Assembly (NCBI GenBank): GCA_035524955.1
Contig: DATLFG010000005.1
Coordinates: 1-64,000 of the forward strand
DNA: 64,000 nucleotides
Source of the DNA: CAMLFJ01 sp035524955
GTDB taxonomy: Bacteria; Methylomirabilota; Methylomirabilia; Rokubacteriales; CSP1-6
Direction: 5' to 3'
This document shows positions 49,776-58,227 of the stretch, in pieces. How positions within the stretch are numbered: the stretch's first letter is position 1; each line of letters starts with the position of its first letter. Made by a program: the position numbers and the translations under genes. The notes beneath the pieces are model-generated. The model saw nothing but the letters and a program-made list of their open reading frames with translations, made no database searches and was not told where the DNA came from.

Positions 49776-50441
49776 ATGGACATCGCCATCCCGCTCTTCG
49801 AGGGCATCACCGCGCTCGACGCCATCGGGCCCTACGAGGTGCTCTCGCGCCTGCCCGGCGCGCGGGTCCGCTTCGTCGCGGTGACGCCCGGCCCCTATCG
49901 CACCGACAATCGCCAGCTCACCCTGATGGCCGACGAGCCGCTCTCCGCGGTGCCGCACCCGGAGGTGCTCATGGTCCCGGGTGGCTTCGGCACGCGCGCC
50001 CTCGAGACCCCGAACCCGCTGCTGGACTGGATCCGCTCGGCTCACGAGACGAGCCGCTGGACCACCTCGGTCTGCACCGGCTCGATGCTGCTGGCCGCCG
50101 CCGGCATCCTGAAGGGCCTCGAGGCGACGACCCACTGGATGTCGCTCGACCGCCTGCCGCAGTACGGCGCACGGCCCACCCTCAAGCGGGTGGTGGAGCA
50201 GGGCAAGGTGATCACCGCGGCGGGGGTGTCGTCGGGCATCGACATGGCGCTCACCCTGGCCGCCCGCATCGCGGGGAACGACGTGGCGCAGGCCATCCAG
50301 CTCGGCATCGAGTACGACCCGCAGCCGCCGTTCCGGGCTGGCTCACCCGCGACGGCGCCGGCGCACATCGTGGAGAGCCTGCGGGCCCGGATGCGGGCGC
50401 GGATGGAGCGCGACGAGGCCGCGGGGCGACGCTCCGCCTGA
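49776..50441 (+). CDS. DJ-1/PfpI-family protein, isonitrile hydratase-like
   Basis: A 221-residue DJ-1/PfpI-fold protein. The nucleophile elbow SVCTGSMLLAAAG (Cys near 99) and ITAAGVSSGIDMAL near 150 match the isonitrile hydratase (InhA) branch and GATase-1 domains of AraC regulators, but no helix-turn-helix follows. It could hydrate a nitrile-like group or act in repair of reactive carbonyls. It follows the peroxiredoxin-like gene closely. Confidence 0.85.
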   Translation: MDIAIPLFEGITALDAIGPYEVLSRLPGARVRFVAVTPGPYRTDNRQLTLMADEPLSAVPHPEVLMVPGGFGTRALETPNPLLDWIRSAHETSRWTTSVCTGSMLLAAAGILKGLEATTHWMSLDRLPQYGARPTLKRVVEQGKVITAAGVSSGIDMALTLAARIAGNDVAQAIQLGIEYDPQPPFRAGSPATAPAHIVESLRARMRARMERDEAAGRRSA

Positions 50442-50452
50442 GCGGAACGGGA

Positions 50453-50458
50453 TATACT
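50453..50458 (+). promoter_or_regulatory. -10 element giving a near-leaderless start
   Basis: TATACT (5 of 6) ends 8 bases before the ATG at 50467. No Shine-Dalgarno sequence lies between, so the transcript would begin at or next to the start codon. Confidence 0.4.
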
Positions 50459-50466
50459 CGGCGGCC

Positions 50467-51360
50467 ATGGAGCGCCGCCGCCTCGGCCGGACCGACATGG
50501 ACGTCAGCGTGCTCGGCTTCGGTGGCTCCGAGATCGGCTACGAGCGGGTGGGTGCGCGCACGGTGGCGCGCCTGCTCGGCACCGCGCTCGACGCCGGCCT
50601 CAACGTCATCGACACCGCCGAGTGCTACGAGAACAGCGAGGCCCTGATCGGCGCCGCCCTCGGCGCCCGACGGAACGAGATCCATCTCCTGACCAAGTGC
50701 GGTCACCCGCGCGGCTACGGCCGCGGCGACTGGCGAGCCGCCTCGCTGCTCTCGAGCATCGAGCGGAGCCTCGAGCGCCTGCGCACCGATCGGCTCGACC
50801 TGATCCAGCTCCATAGCTGCGAGCTCGCCGACCTCCGGAAGGGCGAGGCCATCACCGCGCTCGAGCGGGCGCGCGAGCGCGGGTGGACGCGCTACATCGG
50901 CTACAGCGGCGACGGGGACGCGGCGCGCTACGCGATCGAGTGCGGGCGCTTCGACACCTTGCAGACCTCGGTGAGCATCGCCGATCAGGAGGCGCTCGAG
51001 CTGACGCTGCCGCTGGCCGTGCAGCGAGGGATGGGCGTGATCGCCAAGCGGCCGATCGCGAACGCGGCGTGGCGCTACGCCCGCCGGCCCGCCGAGCCCT
51101 ACTACCAGCCCTACTGGGAGCGGCTGCGCGCGCTCGACTACCCGTTCCTTCGCGAGGCCGAGGGCGCGGTGTCCATCGCGCTGCGCTTCACGCTGGCGGC
51201 TTCTGGCGTGCACACCGCGATCGTCGGGACCAAGCGGCCGGAGCGCTGGCCGGAAAACGCGCGGCTGCTCGAGGCGGGCCCGCTGCCCCCCGCCGAGATC
51301 GAGCGGATCCGCGCCCGGTGGCGGCAGGTCGCCGAGCCCTCGTGGACCGGCGAGGTCTGA
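50467..51360 (+). CDS. Aldo/keto reductase
   Basis: A 297-residue NADPH-dependent TIM-barrel reductase. The Asp of the tetrad is in INVIDTAECYENSE (Asp and Tyr at about 52 and 57), Lys in HLLTKCGHPRG near 80 and the His-equivalent in DLIQLHSCEL near 115. The family ends with AIVGTKRPERWPENA. It begins with MERRRLGRTDMDVSVLGFG, as in many bacterial AKRs. The gene ends about 75 bases before a strong hairpin. Confidence 0.9.
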   Translation: MERRRLGRTDMDVSVLGFGGSEIGYERVGARTVARLLGTALDAGLNVIDTAECYENSEALIGAALGARRNEIHLLTKCGHPRGYGRGDWRAASLLSSIERSLERLRTDRLDLIQLHSCELADLRKGEAITALERARERGWTRYIGYSGDGDAARYAIECGRFDTLQTSVSIADQEALELTLPLAVQRGMGVIAKRPIANAAWRYARRPAEPYYQPYWERLRALDYPFLREAEGAVSIALRFTLAASGVHTAIVGTKRPERWPENARLLEAGPLPPAEIERIRARWRQVAEPSWTGEV

Positions 51361-51436
51361 CCCCCTCCGCGCTGGTCAACGTCGGCCGGTTCGAGCGCCG
51401 GCTTGGCCGGCGCAACCCTGAGCTGTTGGGGGAGGT

Positions 51437-51465
51437 TCGGAGGGGGCCGTCGAGGCCCCCTCCGA
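51437..51465. terminator. Bidirectional hairpin between convergent genes
   Basis: A perfect 12-bp stem (TCGGAGGGGGCC and GGCCCCCTCCGA) with a GTCGA loop lies just between the aldo/keto reductase and the end of the dehydratase gene at 51466. There is no U tract. Confidence 0.6.
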
Positions 51466-52551
51466 CTATACCTGGTAGCGCTTGATCGCGGCCTGATCGA
51501 AGGCCAGCCCGAGCCCGGGCTTGTCCGGCACCACGAGCTGGCCGGCCTCGATCTTCGGGGTCTCCTCGTAGAGGCGGAGCGTCCACGGCATGTACTCGAC
51601 GGTGAGCCCGTTGGGGATCGCCGCGATGAGGTGGACGTGGATCTCGGGGATCAGGTGGCTCACCACCGGCAGGTTGAAGGCCTCGGCCATGCCCGCCACC
51701 TTCATCCACTGGGTGATGCCGCCCACGCGCAGGAGATCGATCATCACGATGTCGATCGAGCGCGCCTCCAGCAGGTGGCGGAACGGTGCGATGCCGTAGT
51801 GGTACTCCCCCGCGGCGATCGGGGTGGTCAGCGCGTCCGCGATGCGGGCCAGGCCCGCGTAGTCGTCGTGGACGGTGGGGTCCTCCAACCAGAAGAGGTG
51901 GTGCTCTTCGATGCGCCGCCCCACGTCGATGGCGTGGTGGACGCTCCAGAGCTGGTTGATGTCGCACATGAGGTCCACGTCGGGGCCGAGGGACTCCCGC
52001 ATGACCCGCACCCGCTCGACGGAGGCGGCGAGGGTGGGCTCGCTCCCGCACTGCATCTTCATCTGGCGGAAGCCCATGTCCCGCAGGCGCGGGCCCGCCT
52101 TGGCCAGGTAGTCCACCGGGTGCTGCCGCATCAGCGCGCCGCTCGCGTACGTAGGCGCGCGGTCGCGCAGGCCTCCCAGCAGCGCGCAAACCGAGCGGCC
52201 CGCCGCCTTGCCCGCCAGATCCCAGCAGGCCATGTCCACCGCCGAGAGCGCGAGTGAGAAGATGCCGCCCGGCCCGGAGCCGCCCGCGGCGCGCCGGCAC
52301 TTGGCCACGATGGCCTCGGTCTGGCGCGGATCCTCGCCGACCGCGAGGCGGGCCAGGCCGTCCACCGCGGCGCGGAGGGCCGGCGTCAGCGCGCCGCCGA
52401 AGAAGGTGAGGCCGATGCCCACCAGGCCCTGGTCGGTGCCGAGCTCGAGCAACACGAACTCGCGCGTGTCGGTGGGCGCGGGCAGGCCGACCACCAGGGG
52501 ATTGTCCGCGGGCGTGGAGAGGACGCGGGTGGTGACGTGGGTGATCCTCAT
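51466..52551 (-). CDS. Enolase-superfamily (mandelate racemase/muconate lactonizing-like) enzyme
   Basis: A 361-residue enolase-superfamily protein. The N-terminal capping domain is followed by the barrel with metal ligands Asp in LMCDINQLW, Glu in FWLEDPTVHDD and Glu in IAAGEYHYG. The KxK motif at the second strand reads MKMQ, so the second, catalytic Lys is replaced by Gln; catalysis may rely on the His/Asp side. Such enzymes are often sugar-acid dehydratases. It overlaps the FAH-family gene by 4 bases (52548-52551). Confidence 0.86.
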   Translation of the reverse strand: MRITHVTTRVLSTPADNPLVVGLPAPTDTREFVLLELGTDQGLVGIGLTFFGGALTPALRAAVDGLARLAVGEDPRQTEAIVAKCRRAAGGSGPGGIFSLALSAVDMACWDLAGKAAGRSVCALLGGLRDRAPTYASGALMRQHPVDYLAKAGPRLRDMGFRQMKMQCGSEPTLAASVERVRVMRESLGPDVDLMCDINQLWSVHHAIDVGRRIEEHHLFWLEDPTVHDDYAGLARIADALTTPIAAGEYHYGIAPFRHLLEARSIDIVMIDLLRVGGITQWMKVAGMAEAFNLPVVSHLIPEIHVHLIAAIPNGLTVEYMPWTLRLYEETPKIEAGQLVVPDKPGLGLAFDQAAIKRYQV

Positions 52552-53474
52552 TTCTTGTACTTGCCGGTGAGCTGGGGCGTGGTGCCCTCCTGCCCCTTCT
52601 CCTGCCGGTCGAGCCGCGTCTCGCGGGACCACGTGCGCTTGAGGTCGTCACGGACGTTGAACTGAAGCTGCCCGAGGCCCTCGGTCTCGAGCTCGATGCG
52701 GTCGCCGTCCTGGAAGCCGGAGAGGCCGCGGTGGTTGGTGCCGGTGGCGAGGATGTCGCCCGGCTCGAGCGTGTGGATGCCGGTCACCCACTCGATGCAC
52801 CGCGGGATCTTGTGGGCCATGTCGCTCGTGTTGAACGCCTGCTTGACGGTGCCGTTTACCGAGAGCCGGATCGCCAGCTTGTGCGGGTCGGCGATCTCGT
52901 CCGCGGTGACCAGGTAGGGGCCGATCGGGGCGAACGTGTCGCGCGACTTCATCTGGTAGAACGTATTGCCGGGAGGCAGGAGGCCGCGGGCCGAGCCGTC
53001 GATGAAGTTGCAGTAGCCGAAGACGTACTCCATCGCCCGGGCGGCCGGCACCGCGGTGGCGCGCCTGCCGATCACCAGCGCCATCTCCGCCTCGCCCTCG
53101 AAGATGGTGGCGGGCACGTCGGGCAGCACCATGGTCTCGTTGGGGCCGATGACCGCGCTGGGCGACTTCATGAAGGCGTTGATCGGCGCCGGCTCGGTGC
53201 GGGTGCCGTCCTCCATGTAGTTCACCGCCATGCACACGATGTTGGTCGGCTTGGGCAGGGGCGGTCGGATCCGGACCTGGGCGACCGGGACCGGCTTGCC
53301 GCGGGCGGCCGCGTCCTCGATCTTCTTACGGTAGTCCGCGAAATGGGCGATCAGGCCGCTCATCAGGTCGCCGGGCCCGGTGTGCGGGATGTCCTTCACG
53401 GTGTCCGAGACGTCCACCACGCCATCGCCACGGAGCACGCCCAGCCGGTAGTCGTCGAAGAGCAGTAGCTTCAC
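52548..53474 (-). CDS. Fumarylacetoacetate hydrolase-family protein
   Basis: A 308-residue FAH-fold enzyme. Metal-binding acidic groups appear in FEGEAEMALVIG (ExE near 122-124) and FIDGSARG near 156; the N-terminal DDYRLGVLRGDGVVDVS is typical. Members hydrolyse or decarboxylate acylpyruvates and 2-keto-3-deoxy sugar acids, which would fit the neighbouring dehydratase. It is co-transcribed with the dehydratase and lies upstream of it. Confidence 0.9.
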   Translation of the reverse strand: MKLLLFDDYRLGVLRGDGVVDVSDTVKDIPHTGPGDLMSGLIAHFADYRKKIEDAAARGKPVPVAQVRIRPPLPKPTNIVCMAVNYMEDGTRTEPAPINAFMKSPSAVIGPNETMVLPDVPATIFEGEAEMALVIGRRATAVPAARAMEYVFGYCNFIDGSARGLLPPGNTFYQMKSRDTFAPIGPYLVTADEIADPHKLAIRLSVNGTVKQAFNTSDMAHKIPRCIEWVTGIHTLEPGDILATGTNHRGLSGFQDGDRIELETEGLGQLQFNVRDDLKRTWSRETRLDRQEKGQEGTTPQLTGKYKK

Positions 53475-53568
53475 GGTGTTCTCCTCTCGAGAAAATCGAT
53501 CACGTCTCGGCGGTCCTCGGCCTCCCGCAGCTCCGCCCCGCCCGCGAGGAGCCCCACCGCCCGGCCCC

Positions 53569-54528
53569 TCACTTCAGCCGGTACACGACGAGCCGGTCCG
53601 CTCCGGATTCGGGCGCCCACACCTCTCCCGGCCGGCCGAGAATCTGGCGCACGTTCGCGCTGCGGCGATCGCTCGGAAACGCCTGGAACGTCTCGGTCTC
53701 CGGGTCGAAGCGGACCATGGCGTTGGCGGTCCATTCGCTCAGCCACACCTTGTCCCGGTCGTCGACATAGACGGCATAGACGCGGGGCCGGTCGCCGGGC
53801 AGCTTCCACGTCTTCCACTCCTTCCTCCCGGGATCGTAACGGCTCACGTTGCCGGAGTTCCACTCGGCGACCCAGATCCGACTCCGGGAGTCGGACCAGA
53901 CGCGCCGCGCGCCCTGGTCCTTGGTGGGCGGTTCGATCACGGTGGCGCCGCCGGTGTCGGGATCAACCCGCGCGATATGGCTGCCGGCGAGCGAAGCGTA
54001 GTAGATCTCGCCGTCCGGAGTGGTGGTGATGCCGTACGGCCCGCGGCCCCGCGGGGCGTCCCAGACCTGCATGGCGCCGGTCGCGGGATCGAGGCGCCCG
54101 TAGATGCCGTTCTGGCCCGTGAACCAGATGCGTCGCCGCTTGTCGAACGTGGCAGTGTTGAGATTCACGTAGCCGCGGACCTCCGGCAGCGACCACCGCT
54201 TCACCTCGCGCGTCCGGGGGTCCACCCTGACGATCGAGTTGGTACCGCTGTCCGTGACCCACGGCGCGCCGTCGGGTCCGATGATCACGCCGTGCGGGGA
54301 CGCCGCGGGCCCGAGCGAGATGAGGTCGACCTTGCCGCCGGCGGGATCGAGGCGACCGAGATGGCCGCTGCGCTGGGCGGTGTACCAGACGAGGCCATCG
54401 GCGCCGACCGCCACGTCGTGGGGCCCGCCGCCCGCGGGGAGGGGATAGGCCTGCACGGCGACCTCGGCCGAGGCGGCGAACGGGGACCAGAGCAGGGTGA
54501 TGAGGAGCGCGATCAGTGCGCGACGCAT
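53569..54528 (-). CDS. Secreted beta-propeller, virginiamycin B lyase-like (Vgb/SMP-30 type)
   Basis: A 319-residue exported protein with a signal peptide (cleavage near ASAEV) and about six beta-propeller blades with the repeat WVTDSGTNSIVRVDP/IWVAEWNSGNVSRYDP. The likeness to Vgb is in the fold; the sequence does not prove antibiotic lyase activity. GGAGG precedes the ATG at 54528. A possible -10, TACCAT (54584-54589, minus), lies about 55 bases upstream. It is divergent from the alcohol dehydrogenase at 54697. Confidence 0.84.
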   Translation of the reverse strand: MRRALIALLITLLWSPFAASAEVAVQAYPLPAGGGPHDVAVGADGLVWYTAQRSGHLGRLDPAGGKVDLISLGPAASPHGVIIGPDGAPWVTDSGTNSIVRVDPRTREVKRWSLPEVRGYVNLNTATFDKRRRIWFTGQNGIYGRLDPATGAMQVWDAPRGRGPYGITTTPDGEIYYASLAGSHIARVDPDTGGATVIEPPTKDQGARRVWSDSRSRIWVAEWNSGNVSRYDPGRKEWKTWKLPGDRPRVYAVYVDDRDKVWLSEWTANAMVRFDPETETFQAFPSDRRSANVRQILGRPGEVWAPESGADRLVVYRLK

Positions 54529-54635
54529 GGCCACCTCCATCGGACGCTGGCATCGGACGCTGGGCAGTACGAAAAGCGGGCTCATGGTACCCCAGCTGTC
54601 GCCGCCCCTGCCACCGGTGATGCCCGGGCCCACGC

Positions 54636-54664
54636 GGTTGACAACGGGCCCGCGCGCGGCGACC
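54636..54664 (+). promoter_or_regulatory. Possible promoter for the first zinc alcohol dehydrogenase
   Basis: A perfect TTGACA at 54636-54641 is followed after 17 bases by GACCCT, which is a poor -10. The perfect -35 is notable in this GC-rich gap. Confidence 0.3.
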
Positions 54665-54696
54665 CTCACGCTGAAACCATTCCAGGGAGGAGCCCA

Positions 54697-55818
54697 ATGA
54701 AGGGACGGGTGGCGGTGCTGAAGGCCTACGGCGGCGAGTTCGAGCTGCGCGAGTACCCGGTGCCGGATCCGGAGCCCGGCGCGATCCTGATCAAGCTGAC
54801 CCGCGCGGGGGTGTGCGGCTCCGATCTGCACATCTGGCGGGGCGAGATGAAGGAGACGTACGGCGCGCTGCCCAAGGACCTCACGTTCGGCCACGAGATG
54901 TGCGGGGAGGTCGAGCGGCTCGGGGCCGGCGTCACCACCGATTCCATGGGCCGGCCGCTGCGCGAGGGCGACCGGGTGACCTACTGCTACTTCTTCCCCT
55001 GTGGCCGCTGCCCGGTGTGCCTGCACGACGAGATGGGCAGCTGCCCGCGGAAGGAGCGCGCGAACCGGGTGGCCGGCACCGCGCCCTACTTCAACAACGC
55101 CTACGGTGACTACTACTACCTGCGGCCGGGGCACTTCATCTTCAAGGTGCCCGACGAGATCCCGGATGACGTGGCCACCCCGATCAACTGCGCGCTGTCC
55201 CAGGTACTCTACGGCCTGCGCAAGGCGGGCTTCCGCGCGGGCCAGTCGCTGGTGGTGCAGGGGGCGGGCGGGCTCGGCATCAACGCGGTGGCGGTGGCGC
55301 GCGACATGGGCGCCGACACCATCATCGTGATCGACCGGCTGGCGGCGCGCCTGGCGCTCGCCAGGTCCTTCGGCGCCGACCACACCGTGAACGCGACCGA
55401 GATCGCATCCGCGGACAAGCGAGTGGACGCGGTGAAGGCGCTGACCGACGGCTTCGGGGCCCACGTGGTGGCCGACTTCGTGGGTTACGCCGACGTGATC
55501 CCGGAGGGCCTGCGGATGCTCCGGGGCGGCGGCTGCTATCTGGAAGTGGGCAGCATCTCGCCCGGTAACGTTTTCTCCTACGACGCCACCGCGCTGGTGC
55601 GCGCCAACGTGCGCCTGGTCGCCACCTCGAACTACTCGCCGTGGGCGCTCGAGCAGTCGCTCTCGTTCATGAAGCGCAATCTCGAGCGCTTCCCCTTCGA
55701 CAAGGTGATCTCCCACGTCTTTCCGCTCGAGCGCATCTCGGAGGCCTTCGCCCAGGGCGACTGGGCCCAGCGCGGCGGCGACCCCGCCGGCGTCTCCCGC
55801 GCCGCCATCTCGATGTAG
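54697..55818 (+). CDS. Zinc-dependent alcohol dehydrogenase (MDR family)
   Basis: A 373-residue medium-chain dehydrogenase. Catalytic zinc ligands are Cys in GVCGSDLH (about 40) and GHEMCGEVE (His-Glu near 66-67); the structural zinc loop is CGRCPVCLHDEMGSC with four Cys at about 106-120. The NAD motif GAGGLGINA lies near 190. It would oxidise an alcohol or a sugar-derived hydroxyl. A paralogue is at 58228-59340, and their N-terminal parts (PVPDPEPGAIL, then CGSDLH) are alike. Confidence 0.9.
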   Translation: MKGRVAVLKAYGGEFELREYPVPDPEPGAILIKLTRAGVCGSDLHIWRGEMKETYGALPKDLTFGHEMCGEVERLGAGVTTDSMGRPLREGDRVTYCYFFPCGRCPVCLHDEMGSCPRKERANRVAGTAPYFNNAYGDYYYLRPGHFIFKVPDEIPDDVATPINCALSQVLYGLRKAGFRAGQSLVVQGAGGLGINAVAVARDMGADTIIVIDRLAARLALARSFGADHTVNATEIASADKRVDAVKALTDGFGAHVVADFVGYADVIPEGLRMLRGGGCYLEVGSISPGNVFSYDATALVRANVRLVATSNYSPWALEQSLSFMKRNLERFPFDKVISHVFPLERISEAFAQGDWAQRGGDPAGVSRAAISM

Positions 55819-55836
55819 GCCGGGGTCAGCAGCTCC

Positions 55837-55921
55837 GGGGTCAGGTCTTACATTCCGACATTTTCAACCCGGTCGGCGGGGCGCCGCGCGCCGGAAATGT
55901 CGGAATGTAAGATCTGACCCC
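55837..55921. repeat. Dispersed palindrome, family B, copy 2
   Basis: An 85-bp inverted repeat, GGGGTCAGGTCTTACATTCC...GGAATGTAAGATCTGACCCC, with a longer GC-rich centre. Its right end overlaps the stop codon of the dehydratase gene (TAG, minus, 55921-55923). A further GGGGTCAG lies just before it at 55822. Confidence 0.85.
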
Positions 55922-57030
55922 TAGACGCGGTAGCGGCGGATCAGGGCCTCGTCGAGGACGAGGCCGAAGCCGGGCGCGTCGGGGACCTCGAACAGGCCGT
56001 CCTTGACCGCGGGGCGGTTGGCCCAGAGGGTCTGCCAGGCCGGGTCGCGCTCCGGGTCGGCGAAGCACTCCACGTAGGTGCCGTGCGGCACCGCGGCCAG
56101 CAGGTGGCCGGCGATCTGCGGCTCCTCGTGGTGCGCCATCTTCACGCCGGCCGCCTCGCACAGGGCTGCGGCGCGGCGCCACTCGGTCACGCCGCCGCCC
56201 TCGGAGGCGTCGAAGTTCACCAGGTCCACCGCGCCCGCGTCCAGCAGGCGGCGCACCGCGTGGCTGGTGATCTCGGACTGGCCCGCGGTGATCGGGATGC
56301 GTGTCGCCCGCCGCACCTCCGCCATCATGCGGCCGTCGTCGTGCCAGTGGCACGGCTCCTCGAACCAGCGGATGTCGAGCGGCTCGACGAGACCTGCGAA
56401 GCGGACCGCATCCTCCACCGACCAGCCGCGGTTGGCGTCCACCGCCAGGACGAAGCCGGGGCCCGCGGCGCGGCGGGCCGCCGCGACCCGCTCCGCGTCG
56501 GCTTCGGGGGCGAGGCCGCCCACCTTGAACTTGCAACCCGCCATGCCGGCCTCGCGGTAGCTCTCCATCTCGCGGCCGATGTCGGCCAGGGTCTTGCCCT
56601 CCCGGTAGTAGCCGCCGATCGAGATGATGGGCAGGCGCCGGCGCGGCGCCCCGCCGAGCAGCGCGCACACACTCTGGCCCCGCGCCTTGCCGACCAGGTC
56701 CCAGATCGCGCAGTCCACGCAGGCGATGGCCTCCATCAGCGTCTTGCGGTCCCGGCTGCTGTGGGTGAGGGCGAAGAGGCGGTCCCAGATGCGCTCGCCG
56801 TCGAGGAGGTCCCGGCCGCGCACGAGCGGGGCCAGCTCGTCGTGGATCAGCCGGACGATCTCGGAGCCGTGCTCGCGGTTGTCGCCGTTGTAGACACAGC
56901 TGACGAGCCCCTCGTCCGTGCGCAGGCGCGTGACCACGGTGGAGCGCTTGAGCACCGCGTAGGTGCTCCCGCCGAAGTTGCGCGTGAGCGGGATGTCGAC
57001 CGCGATCGCCTCGACGCTATGGAACCGCAT
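55921..57030 (-). CDS. Enolase-superfamily (mandelate racemase-like) enzyme
   Basis: A 369-residue enolase-superfamily protein. KxK (CKFKVGG) is intact, metal ligands are Asp in VLAVDANRGWS and Glu in IRWFEEPCHWHDD, and ITAGQSEITS supplies the third position, where Gln replaces the usual Glu. The opening VDIPLTRNFGGSTYAV matches a branch that includes cis-3-hydroxyproline and dipeptide-type epimerases. ATG 57030 is used; a TTG at 57039 is possible. Family B palindromes flank both ends. Confidence 0.87.
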   Translation of the reverse strand: MRFHSVEAIAVDIPLTRNFGGSTYAVLKRSTVVTRLRTDEGLVSCVYNGDNREHGSEIVRLIHDELAPLVRGRDLLDGERIWDRLFALTHSSRDRKTLMEAIACVDCAIWDLVGKARGQSVCALLGGAPRRRLPIISIGGYYREGKTLADIGREMESYREAGMAGCKFKVGGLAPEADAERVAAARRAAGPGFVLAVDANRGWSVEDAVRFAGLVEPLDIRWFEEPCHWHDDGRMMAEVRRATRIPITAGQSEITSHAVRRLLDAGAVDLVNFDASEGGGVTEWRRAAALCEAAGVKMAHHEEPQIAGHLLAAVPHGTYVECFADPERDPAWQTLWANRPAVKDGLFEVPDAPGFGLVLDEALIRRYRV

Positions 57031-57041
57031 GGCCTTCAAGT

Positions 57042-57103
57042 GGGGTCAGGTCTTGCATTCATACATTCGCAGCGCAGAATGTCGGAATGTAAGACCTGGC
57101 CCC
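57042..57103. repeat. Dispersed palindrome, family B, copy 3
   Basis: A 62-bp copy with arms GGGGTCAGGTCTTGCATTC and GAATGTAAGACCTGGCCCC and a short centre. It lies between the TPP enzyme beta gene and the dehydratase gene, so it forms part of the dehydratase leader, 12 bases from that start. Confidence 0.85.
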
Positions 57104-57105
57104 GA

Positions 57106-57675
57106 TCAGAGGGCGGCGAGGGCCTTGCGGAAGCGGGAGGCCTGGCCGATGAGGTCCTGGTCGAAGGGGGCGGCGGTGGGCCCCTTGTCCACCTTGACCA
57201 CCACGATGAAGGGACCGTCCTCGGTCAGGATCCGGTCGACCGCGCGCTCGAGCTCTTCCTGGGTGCGCACCTCGATGCCCTTCTCGATCCCGGCGCCGCG
57301 CGCGATGCCGACCAGGCTCGCCTTGCGGCCGGTCGCGGTGGCCTGGCCGCCGGTGGTCTGGTGCACCTCGTTGTCCCACACCATCAGGACGTAGTTGCGC
57401 GGGGCCTCCGCCGCGATCGTGCAGAGGGAGCCCAGGTTCATGAGCAGCGACCCGTCGCCGTCCAGGCAGATCACGCGGACGTCGGGGCGGCCGATCGCGA
57501 TGCCGAGACCGATCGAGGAGCACTGGCCCATCGCTCCGAAGGTGTAGCAGTTGAGCGGGCGGTCGGCGATCGCGAGCAGGTCGAGCGAGGCCTGGCCGAG
57601 GTTCGAAACCACGACCTCGTTCTTCAACCGGGAGGCGAGGTATCGGGTGGCGCCGGCGCGGGTGAGCGGGCTCAT
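57106..57675 (-). CDS. TPP-dependent decarboxylase, beta subunit (sulfo-/phosphonopyruvate type)
   Basis: A 189-residue C-terminal TPP-binding half. The cofactor motif CLDGDGSLLMNLGSLCTIAAE (GDG near 115) is complete, and FGAMGQCSSIGLGIAIGRPD is typical. Together with the alpha half just upstream it would make one full decarboxylase, as in sulfopyruvate decarboxylase ComDE and phosphonopyruvate decarboxylase. Its ATG overlaps the alpha stop (ATGA at 57672-57675). The substrate is not fixed by sequence. Confidence 0.86.
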   Translation of the reverse strand: MSPLTRAGATRYLASRLKNEVVVSNLGQASLDLLAIADRPLNCYTFGAMGQCSSIGLGIAIGRPDVRVICLDGDGSLLMNLGSLCTIAAEAPRNYVLMVWDNEVHQTTGGQATATGRKASLVGIARGAGIEKGIEVRTQEELERAVDRILTEDGPFIVVVKVDKGPTAAPFDQDLIGQASRFRKALAAL

Positions 57676-58187
57676 CCTCTCTTGCCTCCGGTGAGCTCGG
57701 AGGGCAGCACGAGGGCCACCGGCTGCGCGCTCACGTAGCAGAGCTTGACCAGTCCGTCCACCTGGTGCTCCAGCTCCGCGATCGAGGTCGGCCGGATCCA
57801 GCGGATGCCGAGCGCGTCCAGGATGTGCGTGACCGCCCGCCCCATCGGCACCTGGGCCGGGTTGAACTCGCCCAGATCGCCGCGGTGGCTCATCACCAGG
57901 ACCATCGGGATCATGCTCGCCATGTTGAGCGAGGCGAGTGCGTTGCAGCAGTTGCCGAGCCCGCTGTTCTGCATCAGCAGCGCGCCGCGGTGCCCGGCGA
58001 GCCAGGCGCCGGAGAGCAGACCCACCGCCTCTTCTTCTCTGGTAGTAGTGACCACGCGGCACTCAGGGTCGGCCCACAGCTCGTCGAGCACGTGGCTCAC
58101 GATGGAGTCGGGCACGGTGGCGAACAACCGGATGCCGTTGCGGCGCAGGACGTCCGCGACGTGCTTGGCCCAGCTCTGGTCGGTCAT
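57672..58187 (-). CDS. TPP-dependent decarboxylase, alpha subunit (sulfo-/phosphonopyruvate type)
   Basis: A 171-residue N-terminal PYR half. The catalytic Glu is in TTTREEEAVGLLSGAW (about 46-61), followed by GALLMQNSGLGNCCNALASL. The split into two genes matches ComD/ComE-like enzymes rather than single-chain pyruvate decarboxylases. It lies 40 bases after the alcohol dehydrogenase gene, which could reduce the aldehyde it would form. Confidence 0.86.
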   Translation of the reverse strand: MTDQSWAKHVADVLRRNGIRLFATVPDSIVSHVLDELWADPECRVVTTTREEEAVGLLSGAWLAGHRGALLMQNSGLGNCCNALASLNMASMIPMVLVMSHRGDLGEFNPAQVPMGRAVTHILDALGIRWIRPTSIAELEHQVDGLVKLCYVSAQPVALVLPSELTGGKRG

Positions 58188-58227
58188 CGAGCGGTGTCTC
58201 CTGAGGCGCCTGGGATGGAGCGGGCGG

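Noticed and set aside
53569..54528. A streptogramin (virginiamycin B) resistance lyase
   Set aside because: Only the propeller fold is shared; it is a secreted protein in a catabolic region and such matches are common and non-specific.
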